Shown here: piece by piece, positions 49,783 through 58,828 of the stretch
Layout: every line of letters begins with the position of its first letter
Position numbering within the stretch: position 1 is the first letter of the stretch
NCBI GenBank assembly: GCA_002495675.1
Contig: DAGH01000001.1
Location: 19,260 to 83,259, forward strand
Source of the DNA: Euryarchaeota archaeon UBA182
GTDB lineage: Archaea; Thermoplasmatota; Poseidoniia; Poseidoniales; Thalassarchaeaceae
Length of the DNA stretch: 64,000 bases
Direction: 5' to 3'
The notes under the pieces: model-generated
The model's input: the letters and a program-made list of their open reading frames with translations, nothing else
Told to the model about the DNA's origin: nothing
Database searches by the model: none
Position numbers and translations under genes: made by a program

Positions 49783-50346
49783 TCAGTAGAACGGATTAGT
49801 ACCAGCCGCGTGGTCGGTCGCGTCAATCACCTCGATTATCTCGGGGACATTCTCCATGATCATTACCTCTACGCCCTGCTTCAGGGTCACGTCAGCCATA
49901 CCACATCCCTGACATCCACCGCCAAACGCAATGATCGCCTTTCCATCGTCTACCCCAACGAGGTCCACATGCCCGCCATGTGAGGCTACAGCGGGATTCA
50001 CATTTTTGTCGATTACTTCCGCTACTTTCTTTGACAGATCGTCCAACCAGAGTGGGTTGGGGTTGTCGAAGCTAAAACCCCCTCCCATGAGAGTCTCCTT
50101 GAAATCCAGAGTAGCACCATCAAGGTACTTGGCGCTTCTAGACGCTATTCTGACTTGGAATCCCCTGATTTCTTGGGTCACATCATCCTCTTTCGATTCC
50201 TCGCTACTGACGAATTGGAGGTCATACTGAAAGCCCTTGGGGCCACGTCCTACGATCTCTATTCTCAGAGCCATGGCAACCCCCTCCTCTGCCTGTGCGG
50301 AGTAGTGCAATAGCATCTCATGGGCCCTATCGCTGATCGTTAGCAT
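49783..50346 (-). CDS. nfuA: NfuA-like iron-sulfur carrier protein
   Basis: About 187 residues from ATG at 50346, close to the 191 of Escherichia coli NfuA; the frame is open to 50511. The N-terminal half is a degenerate A-type (HesB-like) domain without its cysteines ('LTISDRAHEMLLHYSAQ', 'ATLDFKETLMGGGFSFDNPNP'). The C-terminal Nfu domain has 'VNPAVASHGGHVDLVGVDDG' and the cluster-binding 'GGGCQGCGMADVTL' (Cys-x2-Cys). It carries 4Fe-4S clusters to client enzymes, possibly including MoaA next to it and the aconitase-family enzyme. Confidence 0.9.
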   Translation of the reverse strand: MLTISDRAHEMLLHYSAQAEEGVAMALRIEIVGRGPKGFQYDLQFVSSEESKEDDVTQEIRGFQVRIASRSAKYLDGATLDFKETLMGGGFSFDNPNPLWLDDLSKKVAEVIDKNVNPAVASHGGHVDLVGVDDGKAIIAFGGGCQGCGMADVTLKQGVEVMIMENVPEIIEVIDATDHAAGTNPFY

Positions 50347-50428
50347 TGAACTTGGCAAGGGGCAGTGAGACTTGAACCTACTTCTAACCCGGAAGCCTAA
50401 TTCTGATGGATCGATTGGGCTGGTCGAA

Positions 50429-51421
50429 ATGGTCACACTCCTAGACAAATTTGGTCGCCCCTTGCGGGACCTGAGGATTTCCGTCACGGACAGGTGTAAT
50501 TTCAGATGCACTTACTGCATGCCAAAAGAGGTATTTGGCAAGGACTTCCCATACCTTGAGAAGAATCACATAATGACTTTTGAAGAAATTGACAGAATCG
50601 TCGGCATATTCACTGGGCTTGGCGTAACCAAGGTTCGGCTCACTGGGGGTGAACCACTTTTGAGAAAGAACCTGTCCGAATTAGTCTCCATCCTTTCGAT
50701 GAGGGAAATAGAACTTGCATTGACTACAAACGGGGTGTTGTTGCCACGATACGCACCAGCTCTGTCAGCAGCTGGTTTGGACCGGGTGACAGTAAGTCTG
50801 GATGCCATTGATGAGGGCACGTTCGCCTCGATTACCGATTCGGGTCACACCGTGGCCGCAGTCCTAGCGGGCATAGAGGCCGCAGAGTCAGTAGGACTCG
50901 GACCCATAAAAATCAACACTGTCGTGAAACGGAATGTGAATGAGAGTGAGATGCTCGATCTGATCGCCAGGTTCTCCAACAGGGATATTGCTGTGAGGTT
51001 CATCGAATACATGGACGTTGGAAGCACCAACGGTTGGAAAATGGACGATGTGGTTCCAGCCCAGGAGATCCGTCAGATCGTTGGTGTGTCAGAGGCCATC
51101 ACGCCAGATAAGCCCAACGATGTAGCCAAAATGTACAGGTTGAAGGACGGAGGCGAAGTGGGTATAATTTCCAGCGTCACTGAGCCATTTTGCGGTACTT
51201 GCTCCAGAGCGAGAATATCTGCGGATGGGCGCCTATTCCTTTGCCTGTTCTCGAACAAGGGTTTGGACCTCTTGAGTCCGTTGAGGCAAGGTCGGAGTGA
51301 CGAGTACCTGGAGGAGGAGATATCGCGCTTCTGGAGGTCTAGAAGCGATAGGTACTCGGAGATAAGGACAGACTCACAAAAGGACAGGAACAGAATCGAA
51401 ATGTCCTACATAGGTGGATGA
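50429..51421 (+). CDS. moaA: GTP 3',8-cyclase MoaA (molybdenum cofactor synthesis)
   Basis: About 330 residues from ATG at 50429, which gives the standard N-terminus 'LLDKFGRPLRDLRISVTDRC'; 50372 is an alternative. The radical SAM cluster motif is 'CNFRCTYCMP'. 'KVRLTGGEPLLRKNL' binds SAM, and the C-terminal second cluster has 'FCGTCSRARISADGRLFLCLF'. It converts GTP to cyclic pyranopterin precursor. The C-terminal two-glycine tail, needed for activity in the family, is visible as 'YIGG'. No other moa genes are in the window. It is divergent from the NfuA-like gene. Confidence 0.95.
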   Translation: MVTLLDKFGRPLRDLRISVTDRCNFRCTYCMPKEVFGKDFPYLEKNHIMTFEEIDRIVGIFTGLGVTKVRLTGGEPLLRKNLSELVSILSMREIELALTTNGVLLPRYAPALSAAGLDRVTVSLDAIDEGTFASITDSGHTVAAVLAGIEAAESVGLGPIKINTVVKRNVNESEMLDLIARFSNRDIAVRFIEYMDVGSTNGWKMDDVVPAQEIRQIVGVSEAITPDKPNDVAKMYRLKDGGEVGIISSVTEPFCGTCSRARISADGRLFLCLFSNKGLDLLSPLRQGRSDEYLEEEISRFWRSRSDRYSEIRTDSQKDRNRIEMSYIGG

Positions 51422-51428
51422 TACTCAA

Positions 51429-52700
51429 TCAGACTCTGTTTTCATAGAGGTCGACAATCGAGCTCCATGGAGCATCGGTCCTGAAGGAAGGCTCTCCATA
51501 GTGCGATACCTCCGCTGAGTGACCCATTGATTTGAGGCCTTCCGCCATCTTCAGCGGGCTCGGGGGACCACCTCCGCCCAAGAATCCCGGAAGCGAGTCA
51601 GTCACAACTAAGTGAGTGCCATGTATGGCATTGGCCTCCTTTGCGATATTCCTGACTGCTTTCCTCGCGTACTTCTGTTCGTTTGTCTCGAGCGCTGAAT
51701 CCCCCGATCCGCATATCAGCGAAGCCGCTTCACCTGACAGGGATCTCATCACTTCAGCGTTCCCCATGATCCCGGTCCATAGCGGCCCTGAAACATTGGA
51801 TCTATCGGAGGGGCTTGCACTCAACGGCAGCATGAGGTGCATCGGGGTGCTCCCTGAATCATGGGGTGGCAGCAGACCAGCCTCTATCGCCAATTCAACG
51901 TCTTTCTGAGAAGGGCTGGCAACTCTCCATCCGATGGAATCTTGGTGAGCGTTGGCCCCTCTCTTTGACTTATCCACGAGAACTGTGACCCTCAAGTGAT
52001 GCGAGTCCCAAACGGATAGAAGGGGGGTGATGACCCGATCATGTCGCGCCGCTGCGACAGCAGCCGCCGCTAGGAGAACCCTAAGCCCGCTGTCGTGTTT
52101 CAGGCTATCTAGACGCACCTGAGCGCCATACCTCCTTTTCAGCGGCCCCCTGGATGATCCGCTCAATGCGGCTGTGTCCGTCGCACTTATCGAAACTACA
52201 GCTCTTCGCGCAGTTGCTTGCATCGCTAGGTCCAGGAATGGCATCGGAGATCCATAGGGATCTATGTCAATCCAGTGCCAGCCTTGGGAAAGGAGTTCCC
52301 TCCTTGCATCCCCCCGAATCACAGATACATTGTGTCCAAGGGGGTCGTGGCGCAGATTTGAACGAGCCCACTCAAGCGCATTTTCATTCATGTCACACAT
52401 TTTTACTCTCAGCCTGGATGCTATCGCTCTAGGGAGTTCGTTCAACCACCGCCTTGTTCTTATTCCCGTTGCGCACATCGAATCGATGGTCTGAATCTTC
52501 TGAACCCCCCTCAGCGAGGAATTGGCCAGGTGTTTGAGCATCAACACACTACGTGTTCTGTTTCCTGACATAGCTGGGTTGAGAAAACCACCCCCGTCCT
52601 TGCCCGCAGGACCCCTCCTGCTCCGATCAACGGCGATAGGGACTCTGTGTTCTGTAGATCCCTCCAGGTAAGGGACCCCCGGCCATCCATGTGGGTCCAT
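51429..52700 (-). CDS. trm1: tRNA (guanine26-N2)-dimethyltransferase Trm1
   Basis: 423 residues. Trm1 methylates G26 of tRNAs using SAM. Motifs are 'FLNPAMSGNRTRSVLML', the SAM motif 'IDSMCATGIRTRRW', the acidic 'VKMCDMNENALEWARSNL' and the catalytic 'IDIDPYGSPMPFLDLAMQA'. The C-terminal domain includes 'GPLWTGIMGN' and 'SEVSHYGEPSFRTDAPW'-like sequence. It is an archaeal/eukaryal enzyme. It lies 41 bases behind purM on the same strand and is convergent with moaA, 7 bases apart. Confidence 0.95.
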   Translation of the reverse strand: MDPHGWPGVPYLEGSTEHRVPIAVDRSRRGPAGKDGGGFLNPAMSGNRTRSVLMLKHLANSSLRGVQKIQTIDSMCATGIRTRRWLNELPRAIASRLRVKMCDMNENALEWARSNLRHDPLGHNVSVIRGDARRELLSQGWHWIDIDPYGSPMPFLDLAMQATARRAVVSISATDTAALSGSSRGPLKRRYGAQVRLDSLKHDSGLRVLLAAAAVAAARHDRVITPLLSVWDSHHLRVTVLVDKSKRGANAHQDSIGWRVASPSQKDVELAIEAGLLPPHDSGSTPMHLMLPLSASPSDRSNVSGPLWTGIMGNAEVMRSLSGEAASLICGSGDSALETNEQKYARKAVRNIAKEANAIHGTHLVVTDSLPGFLGGGGPPSPLKMAEGLKSMGHSAEVSHYGEPSFRTDAPWSSIVDLYENRV

Positions 52701-52741
52701 GCGTGCACGCGGGGCTGGGCATTCATGGATTGCTCGCTCAA

Positions 52742-53842
52742 TCAGTATTGGTCATAGACTAGATCGAGGGGTGTGTGAACAACCCCGCTTCCCTGGCTGA
52801 CCTTTCCGATGATCTTCGTGCCGGGGATTCTTTCTGAGGCCCATTTTTCTATCCCCATCGCTACTGATGGATCCACCACAAGTACCATCCCCATGCCCAT
52901 ATTGAAAACTCGATGCATCTCCCAATCAGAGACCTCCCCTTCTGATGCGATCCACTTGAATTCAGGTTGTGGGTCTAGGGGATCTGTGATCAAGAACTGA
53001 ACAGATTGACTCAACCTAAGGAGATTGGAAAGCCCCCCTCCGGTTATGTGTGCGATTCCATGTATGCTCTCTCTGTCACAAATCGCCATATCAGTGAATA
53101 GAAGCTCTACGATCGGATCGACGTAGATTCTCGTTGGATTCAACAGGACGCTGCCAAGGTCCCCATGGTCAAACTCAATGGAACGAGACTCGTGCCCGGG
53201 GGAGAATGGGCATGGTTCCGTCAGACTCATTCTGGATTTAGTGACAACTTTTCGAACCAGAGAGAAGCCATTGGAATGAATACCACTACTTGGGAATCCT
53301 ATCAGAACGTCACCTGGGCGAATATCACTCCCTGCTATTGCCTTTCCAGCCGGAAGCCATCCGAGTGCAGTCCCCGAGAGGTCTAACTCCGTCACAATCC
53401 CAGGCAGAGTTGCAGTCTCCCCTCCCGCTAGGGTGACGTTTGCACGCATGCAAGCCTCGGAAAGAGACTTCCCGATCCGGCTGTGTGCTTCGTTCGATGG
53501 TGCAGGGACGGCGATGTAATCCACAAATGCCAATGGCTCGGCCCCGACGCACAAGAGATCATTGACATTCATTGCTACACAATCCATCCCAACACCCTCA
53601 TAACGGGATAGTGAATTTGCTATCTGTAATTTCGACCCTACGCCATCCGTCGCAAGTGCCAGCCAATTCGAGCCAAACTCGATTAGCCCTCCGAAACCAC
53701 CCTGCAAATCAACCGGGGCACCCTTCGTCCCCTTTTTTCTAGTGGAGTTAGCAAGACTGCTGATTAGAGATGCGACCGCTGATGATTCAGCCTCAATGTC
53801 CACCCCTGCACCAGAATAGGTCATTCCACCTTCTTCGGTCAT
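52742..53842 (-). CDS. purM: Phosphoribosylformylglycinamidine cyclo-ligase PurM
   Basis: 366 residues. It closes the imidazole ring of purines (FGAM to AIR). Characteristic segments are 'MTYSGAGVDIEAESSAV', 'LALATDGVGSKLQIA', 'GMDCVAMNVNDLLCVGAEPLAFVDY', 'LAGGETATLPGI' and 'DVLIGFPSSGIHSNGFSLVRK'. The C-terminal part ends with 'RIPGTKIIGKVSQGSGVV'. The ATG at 53842 is preceded by a GGGGTGA ribosome binding site. Other pur genes are not present; trm1 follows. Confidence 0.95.
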   Translation of the reverse strand: MTEEGGMTYSGAGVDIEAESSAVASLISSLANSTRKKGTKGAPVDLQGGFGGLIEFGSNWLALATDGVGSKLQIANSLSRYEGVGMDCVAMNVNDLLCVGAEPLAFVDYIAVPAPSNEAHSRIGKSLSEACMRANVTLAGGETATLPGIVTELDLSGTALGWLPAGKAIAGSDIRPGDVLIGFPSSGIHSNGFSLVRKVVTKSRMSLTEPCPFSPGHESRSIEFDHGDLGSVLLNPTRIYVDPIVELLFTDMAICDRESIHGIAHITGGGLSNLLRLSQSVQFLITDPLDPQPEFKWIASEGEVSDWEMHRVFNMGMGMVLVVDPSVAMGIEKWASERIPGTKIIGKVSQGSGVVHTPLDLVYDQY

Positions 53843-53924
53843 GATTCACCCCAGTGTGGCAGGTTTTTGATACCATCTCTGCGTGTTGGCTCATCAATGT
53901 GGAGGTGGAAAACATTGGTAGGAT

Positions 53925-54030
53925 TTTGTCCTATAATTATTATATTTCGAGTAAATTGGTGCAAATATGTAGAATAAATACGGGGAGAGGATCTAAATAG
54001 AGACTATTAACTCAGAAGTATGCTAGGAGC
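53925..54030 (+). promoter_or_regulatory. AT-rich promoter region of the Liv-type importer
   Basis: This stretch holds several TATA-like elements (TATAATTATTATATT near 53931-53945, AATAAATAC near 53973-53981 and TCTAAATAG at 53992-54000). The last would give a leader of about 20 bases, and AGGAG at 54025-54029 is a possible ribosome binding site. The rest of 53843-54041 holds no gene. The richness of elements suggests strong or regulated expression. Confidence 0.45.
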
Positions 54031-54041
54031 GTGGATACGCT

Positions 54042-55214
54042 ATGAGAACAATGAAGTTAATTGCAACAATGATGACACTGAGCATGCTTGCAGCAGCCTT
54101 TGCTGGATGCCTCGGTGGAGATGATGATGAAGACGAAAAGACGACTGTGAAGATCGGTTTCCTCAACCCGATCACTGGACCACTGGAGCCGAATGCTCCC
54201 GTGTTCACGTGGAGCGCGAACGAGGCAATCAATGATCTGAATGCCATGTACGCTGACTACAACTTTGAGTTGATAGAGCAGGACTCCGGATGCGACGGTG
54301 CCGTGGCCGGCCCCGCTGCTCAGACCTTGGTTGACTCCGGTGTCTACGCTGTTGTGGGCGCGGCTTGCTCCGGTGCCTCGATGGCTGCCAACGGTGTGCT
54401 ATCCGCTGCTGGGATCCCGATGATCTCCTACGCGAGCACCAACCCAGGCCTTTCGGACGCATCCGCATACCCGATGTTCTACAGGAACGTGCCAAGCGAT
54501 GCAATCCAGGGCCCAGCAGGCGCTGATATGATGAGAGACGCAGGCGTCGCAGACGGAGCTCTTGCAGTCTTCGGCATGACCAACGACTATGGCGCCGGAC
54601 TCGCTGACGCTGTTGTCGATGCATGGGGATCGGACAAGCTATGTGACGTCGGTCGCTATGACTACGCTGAGACGGACACTGACTTCTCGGCAATCGCCGA
54701 CCAGATGGCTGCCTCCACAACCTGCACTGCCGTTTACCTGTCATCCTACATCGCTGACGCGGCCCTAATCATCGAGGCTCTCAACGAAGCAGGATGGTCC
54801 GGGCACATCTTCGGCGGGGACGGCCCTGCTGGCGAGGGAATGTACGATGAGATGGAGGACGACTCCCTACTCAACGGCATGACCGTGACCCAGCCACGCG
54901 CTGGATCGAGCTTCGGCGACTTCAGCGAGCGCTATGACGCAAACGCGCCATCCGGTGGCATCAAGGCATACGACCTGACCACCTACGATGGTGTCATGAT
55001 GGTCGGCATGGCTGCTGTGAACCACAACGGCGTGTCAGCCGATGAGGGAATCAAGGCTACCGGTAACGGATACGAGGGCGCCTCTGGCGTCATCAACTTC
55101 CTCGACAACGGTGACATTGGTGGCAACGGATACGACATCTGCTCGTACGATGGTGTCGACCAATACACCTGCTCGAAGTACTGGACAGCCGAGGGCGGCG
55201 TCGCAACCGCCTGA
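54042..55214 (+). CDS. livJ: Branched-chain amino-acid-type ABC importer, substrate-binding lipoprotein
   Basis: 390 residues. The N-terminal signal has a lipobox-like 'AAFAGC' (Cys23), then an acidic linker 'GGDDDEDEK', so it is probably lipid-anchored outside the membrane. The Leu/Ile/Val-binding fold (type I periplasmic binding protein) is shown by 'KIGFLNPITGPL', 'VVGAACSGASMAANGVL', 'IPMISYASTNPGLSD', 'YPMFYRNVPSDAIQGPA' and 'IFGGDGPAGEGMYDEM'. The ligand may be an amino acid, amide or urea. Its codon use is GC-rich compared with neighbours, typical of high expression. It is followed by a strong hairpin before the permease gene. Confidence 0.93.
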   Translation: MRTMKLIATMMTLSMLAAAFAGCLGGDDDEDEKTTVKIGFLNPITGPLEPNAPVFTWSANEAINDLNAMYADYNFELIEQDSGCDGAVAGPAAQTLVDSGVYAVVGAACSGASMAANGVLSAAGIPMISYASTNPGLSDASAYPMFYRNVPSDAIQGPAGADMMRDAGVADGALAVFGMTNDYGAGLADAVVDAWGSDKLCDVGRYDYAETDTDFSAIADQMAASTTCTAVYLSSYIADAALIIEALNEAGWSGHIFGGDGPAGEGMYDEMEDDSLLNGMTVTQPRAGSSFGDFSERYDANAPSGGIKAYDLTTYDGVMMVGMAAVNHNGVSADEGIKATGNGYEGASGVINFLDNGDIGGNGYDICSYDGVDQYTCSKYWTAEGGVATA

Positions 55215-55248
55215 GTCTAAGATCAATTAGATCTGGGAATTACGCAAC

Positions 55249-55282
55249 GCGCCGTGGTGGGCAATCCTGCCTACCACGGCGC
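55249..55282 (+). terminator. 15-bp RNA hairpin between the binding protein and permease genes
   Basis: GCGCCGTGGTGGGCA (55249-55263) pairs with TGCCTACCACGGCGC (55268-55282), all Watson-Crick except one G-U pair, around a loop ATCC. It starts 35 bases after the livJ stop and lies before the permease ATG at 55349. There is no strong T-tract, so a partial terminator, RNA processing site or 3'-end stabiliser is more likely than a full terminator. Confidence 0.75.
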
Positions 55283-55348
55283 TTCACCTAACCCTTCTAG
55301 CCGGAGTGCCGGCTCCATTCCACAGAAGCCAGACATCGGGGACGAAGC

Positions 55349-58300
55349 ATGACGCCACTCGAAAATTTTCGGAGTCGGTGGAGTCAACTCGAGAGATGGA
55401 AGCGCCGGTTGTTGGTCTCAGCATTCTTCTTCATGGAGTCCACGGCTGGATTGCTGCGACAGTTCGGGGTATTGAACGGCATCGATCTCCTGTTGTTCGA
55501 CAGCTTGCCAACAGACCTCGTCTGGCTACTCCAGACCTTCACCCTCATCTGCGTCGGATTCGGGCTGGTCAAGATCGCTTTCGATGACCTCAGTCCGGGC
55601 TGGATGCGCTCCAGTGTAATTGCCACATCCCCCATTCTTCTTTTCCTGTACGTCATTATGTCCCTCCACATCCTCTTGTTGGGGTTGGAAACATCCGCAA
55701 CGGTATTGATCGACGTAGCATCGTTGGGGACGAATACCCTGACCTGGTCCTCGACCTACCTCTCGATCGCGGTCGGTCTTACCCTGACCTACAGCGTCCA
55801 GAGGTACGGGAACTTTGCACAGTCTGAGTTCTTCATGATAGGAATGTACGTCGGCGTGGCCTTGATGTGGACAGACTGGTTGTTTCCCCTGAACGAAATA
55901 CCCTCAGACGGCCATCTCTCTTGGACCCTCTTCCTGTGGATGCTCTTTGGGGCATTCATCCTAACCGGTATAGCCGGCGTCATAATCGATCGGCTCGTCT
56001 ACAAGGGCTTCAGGGACCGGAAAGCATCCCCAGACGTCATGATGATCGCCTCCCTGGGAGTCGCATTGGTCCTCAGGGCACTCACATATCTAAGATTCGG
56101 TGGCTCCACGCAGAGATTCGTCCCTGATGCGGATTGGATGAGAGGAAGCCAATCATTCGAGTTCCCCACGGTACTCACTCGCCTCAACCTAGGTAAGAGG
56201 GACCTGGAGCCAGATGAGGTCTACACCTCGATTGACTGCACTGAGTTGGATTCTATACCAGCAGTCGATATCATCACCTCTACGTGCGAGGGGGCAGCTC
56301 AGACCACGAACTACGCCTACAACAACGCATTCTTGCCGATTGTCAGCTTCGCAACGGTGTTCATCCTACTCGCCATCCTAACGAGGACCCGCCTCGGTAG
56401 GAGGATGAGGGCAGTCGCGGACAACCCAGAGCTGGCAGCCAGCAGTGGAATTAACGTCGAGAGAGTCCACATGACGAGCTCCTTCCTTTCCGCTGGAATA
56501 TCCGGTGTCGGGGGCGGCATTTTTGGCATAACTCTGCTCTTCAAGCCCATCACGGCATTCTCCCTACTACTCCCCTCTTTCGCAGTCATAGTGCTCGGGA
56601 CCATCGGATCCCTACCGGGTGCGATAGCCGCAGCGGTCATTATCGGGTTCGTCCGGGCAGTTTCAGGTCCGGTCTTGATCGGTATAGGGAACCCAATCGG
56701 ACGGTCTGGATACAGCGCCTTGGCCGAAGTGATGCCCTACGCAATCATAATTGCAATACTCCTCATTGTTCCAAAGGGTATTGGCGACGCATATGACCGT
56801 TGGAAAATAGAGCGTCTCCGTGACAGAGCCAAGTCCACGAAGCCCCCAGATCACCGCCTTTCAGCCATCCTAGGACTCCTACTCGGCCCCCTAGGAGCAC
56901 ACCATTTCCACCAGCGCAGAGCCGGACGCGGATTCAGCACACTTCTCGTGACATCCCTCGCCTTCTTCATCGGCAAAGCAACATCATTCATCCGAGACCA
57001 CTCCTACCCAGCCGGCTCAGTGGTTGCCCCTGATAGCGTGGATCCGGGGATAGCGGCGCAATGGGTGTCGCTCATCGAGACTGAGCAATCAGTAATATCC
57101 CTGATGGGGACTATTGGCGACATACTTTGGCCTTGGGTGCCCCTGTTGATATGGGCATTTTGTTTGTATGAGTCCTACTTGATCGCCAATCAACGATACA
57201 AAGACCCCATTCAGACACTCAAGGCGAGGTACCACTCATTACTCTCCAGCATATCCACTTCGAGAGCCACAACTCGAGAAAAGGGCGACTCACCGATACT
57301 GAGGGATAGGATCGAATCACTCAGAACCAATCTCGACTACAGGCTTACGACCAGAACAACCTCCATCGGAGTTTGGATGGGAGAGAGATCCACAATTCAT
57401 ATGGAGAGAGTTGGGCTCACACAGGGGAGGAGAACCGAGGCTGGATCGAAATCTGCCTTCAGGATACTGATGGCGGTGCTCCTGCTCTTCGTGGTCTGGC
57501 TACCTGTGGACCCAGCCTCCAACTTCATGTTCGCCAAGACCCTCCAGGTGTCCAACTTGGTGACCTTCCTCTCAATCTACCTCATACTGTCCCTCTCGCT
57601 CAACTTGTCCACTGGGTACACAGGGCTGTTGAACTTCGGTGTGATTTTCTTTGCGTCCATTGGGGCCATCGGAGTTGGAGTACTTACTGCCCCGAGCGAC
57701 GTGGCGGGATATGGCTGGCCAATCATCCCGGCCTTGATATTCAGCATGATCGTAGCAGCCATATCTGGTTGGCTACTGGCCCTCCCGACAGCTCGGTTGA
57801 GGGGCGATTACTTCGCCGTTATCACGATCTCCCTGGGCGAGGTTGTCAGAATCCTCCTGTCGGGGGAGCCCCTCTTGAAGACCGGCACCACTCAGGGTGC
57901 CATAGGGGTTCAGAGGTACCCCCAGCCCCTCGAGGTGTGGTGGTTCTGCGGCCGTGGCAGCAAATTAGACGCCAACGGCGTGGAGCTCTCGCCCTTCGCG
58001 TGCAAGAGCGATGAGACCATTGACAGCGTAGCCAGGACGATTGGCGAGATCCTCAACTTCGGACAGCCCGCACCCTACTACCTCCTCCTGGCGATCATGG
58101 GCCTGATTTGCGTTGCAATCGTCTGGCGAGCCCTCACGATGCTGTACTCTTCACCGTGGGGCAGGATCCTCCGATCGATCAGGGAGGATGAGGACGTCGC
58201 ACAGCACCACGGCCACGACGTCATGACCCACAAAGCCTCGGCACTCGCCGTCTCTGCCGCAATCGCAGCATTCGCTGGAGCATTGTTCGCGTGGTACCTC

Positions 58301-58828
58301 GGCTCCCTGCAACCCTCATTCATGCAACCCTCGAGAACGACATTCCTTGTCTGGGCAGCCTTCGTCATCGGAGGGGCGGGGAACAACAGGGGCATGCTTG
58401 TCGGAGCGATGATCATCACCTTGAACGAGTTCGTCATCAACAGACTCGTGGCAGCCCAGTCAAGCTCGAGCCAACCTCTTCACGAACTCGCTGTATCCAT
58501 CGACACCGTTTTTGCATGGCTCGTCTCAGAACCACTCCAAGTCGCCCTGCTTATGTTGACAGTATCCGTCATCGGGTATCTCTTCAAGAGGAACGCCATT
58601 GCCGAGTCGTCTGCATGGATGGGTTCAGTGTTCTTGCTGATGGTATGGCTCCTTCACCAGCGATCCATCGACGAGGTCTTCAGGGGCGACATACAAGTCA
58701 ACCTCGCTTACGTCAAGGTGTTGATCATTGGCCTCATCATCGTGATATCCCTGAAGTTCAACGAGAGGGGCCTCCTCCCAGAGGTGCCATACCGGCCTGA
58801 AAGGCCAAGCAGAGGTGATCCGTCGTGA
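55349..58828 (+). CDS. Fused ABC importer permease LivH-TM2-LivM
   Basis: 1159 residues, about twice the length of a single Liv permease. Residues up to about 490 contain the LivH core ('LTLTYSVQRYGNFAQSEFFMIG', 'TRLGRRMRAVADNPELAASSGIN', 'IVLGTIGSLPGAIAAAVIIG'). At about 497-620 a TM2-type domain occurs ('ILGLLLGPLGAHHFHQRRAGRGF'). A cytoplasmic charged linker follows. From about 690 the LivM part appears ('LSLSLNLSTGYTGLLNFGVIFF', 'LRGDYFAVITISLGEVVRILL', 'SIREDEDVAQHHGHDV', 'FVIGGAGNNRGMLVGA'). One chain thus supplies both membrane halves of the importer. The stop overlaps the GTG start of the ATPase gene. Confidence 0.92.
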   Translation: MTPLENFRSRWSQLERWKRRLLVSAFFFMESTAGLLRQFGVLNGIDLLLFDSLPTDLVWLLQTFTLICVGFGLVKIAFDDLSPGWMRSSVIATSPILLFLYVIMSLHILLLGLETSATVLIDVASLGTNTLTWSSTYLSIAVGLTLTYSVQRYGNFAQSEFFMIGMYVGVALMWTDWLFPLNEIPSDGHLSWTLFLWMLFGAFILTGIAGVIIDRLVYKGFRDRKASPDVMMIASLGVALVLRALTYLRFGGSTQRFVPDADWMRGSQSFEFPTVLTRLNLGKRDLEPDEVYTSIDCTELDSIPAVDIITSTCEGAAQTTNYAYNNAFLPIVSFATVFILLAILTRTRLGRRMRAVADNPELAASSGINVERVHMTSSFLSAGISGVGGGIFGITLLFKPITAFSLLLPSFAVIVLGTIGSLPGAIAAAVIIGFVRAVSGPVLIGIGNPIGRSGYSALAEVMPYAIIIAILLIVPKGIGDAYDRWKIERLRDRAKSTKPPDHRLSAILGLLLGPLGAHHFHQRRAGRGFSTLLVTSLAFFIGKATSFIRDHSYPAGSVVAPDSVDPGIAAQWVSLIETEQSVISLMGTIGDILWPWVPLLIWAFCLYESYLIANQRYKDPIQTLKARYHSLLSSISTSRATTREKGDSPILRDRIESLRTNLDYRLTTRTTSIGVWMGERSTIHMERVGLTQGRRTEAGSKSAFRILMAVLLLFVVWLPVDPASNFMFAKTLQVSNLVTFLSIYLILSLSLNLSTGYTGLLNFGVIFFASIGAIGVGVLTAPSDVAGYGWPIIPALIFSMIVAAISGWLLALPTARLRGDYFAVITISLGEVVRILLSGEPLLKTGTTQGAIGVQRYPQPLEVWWFCGRGSKLDANGVELSPFACKSDETIDSVARTIGEILNFGQPAPYYLLLAIMGLICVAIVWRALTMLYSSPWGRILRSIREDEDVAQHHGHDVMTHKASALAVSAAIAAFAGALFAWYLGSLQPSFMQPSRTTFLVWAAFVIGGAGNNRGMLVGAMIITLNEFVINRLVAAQSSSSQPLHELAVSIDTVFAWLVSEPLQVALLMLTVSVIGYLFKRNAIAESSAWMGSVFLLMVWLLHQRSIDEVFRGDIQVNLAYVKVLIIGLIIVISLKFNERGLLPEVPYRPERPSRGDPS

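Noticed and set aside
54229..54744. Minus-strand open frame of 171 codons under the binding-protein gene
   Set aside because: The product is Arg/Ser/Gln-rich and low in complexity, as expected opposite a GC-rich coding strand.
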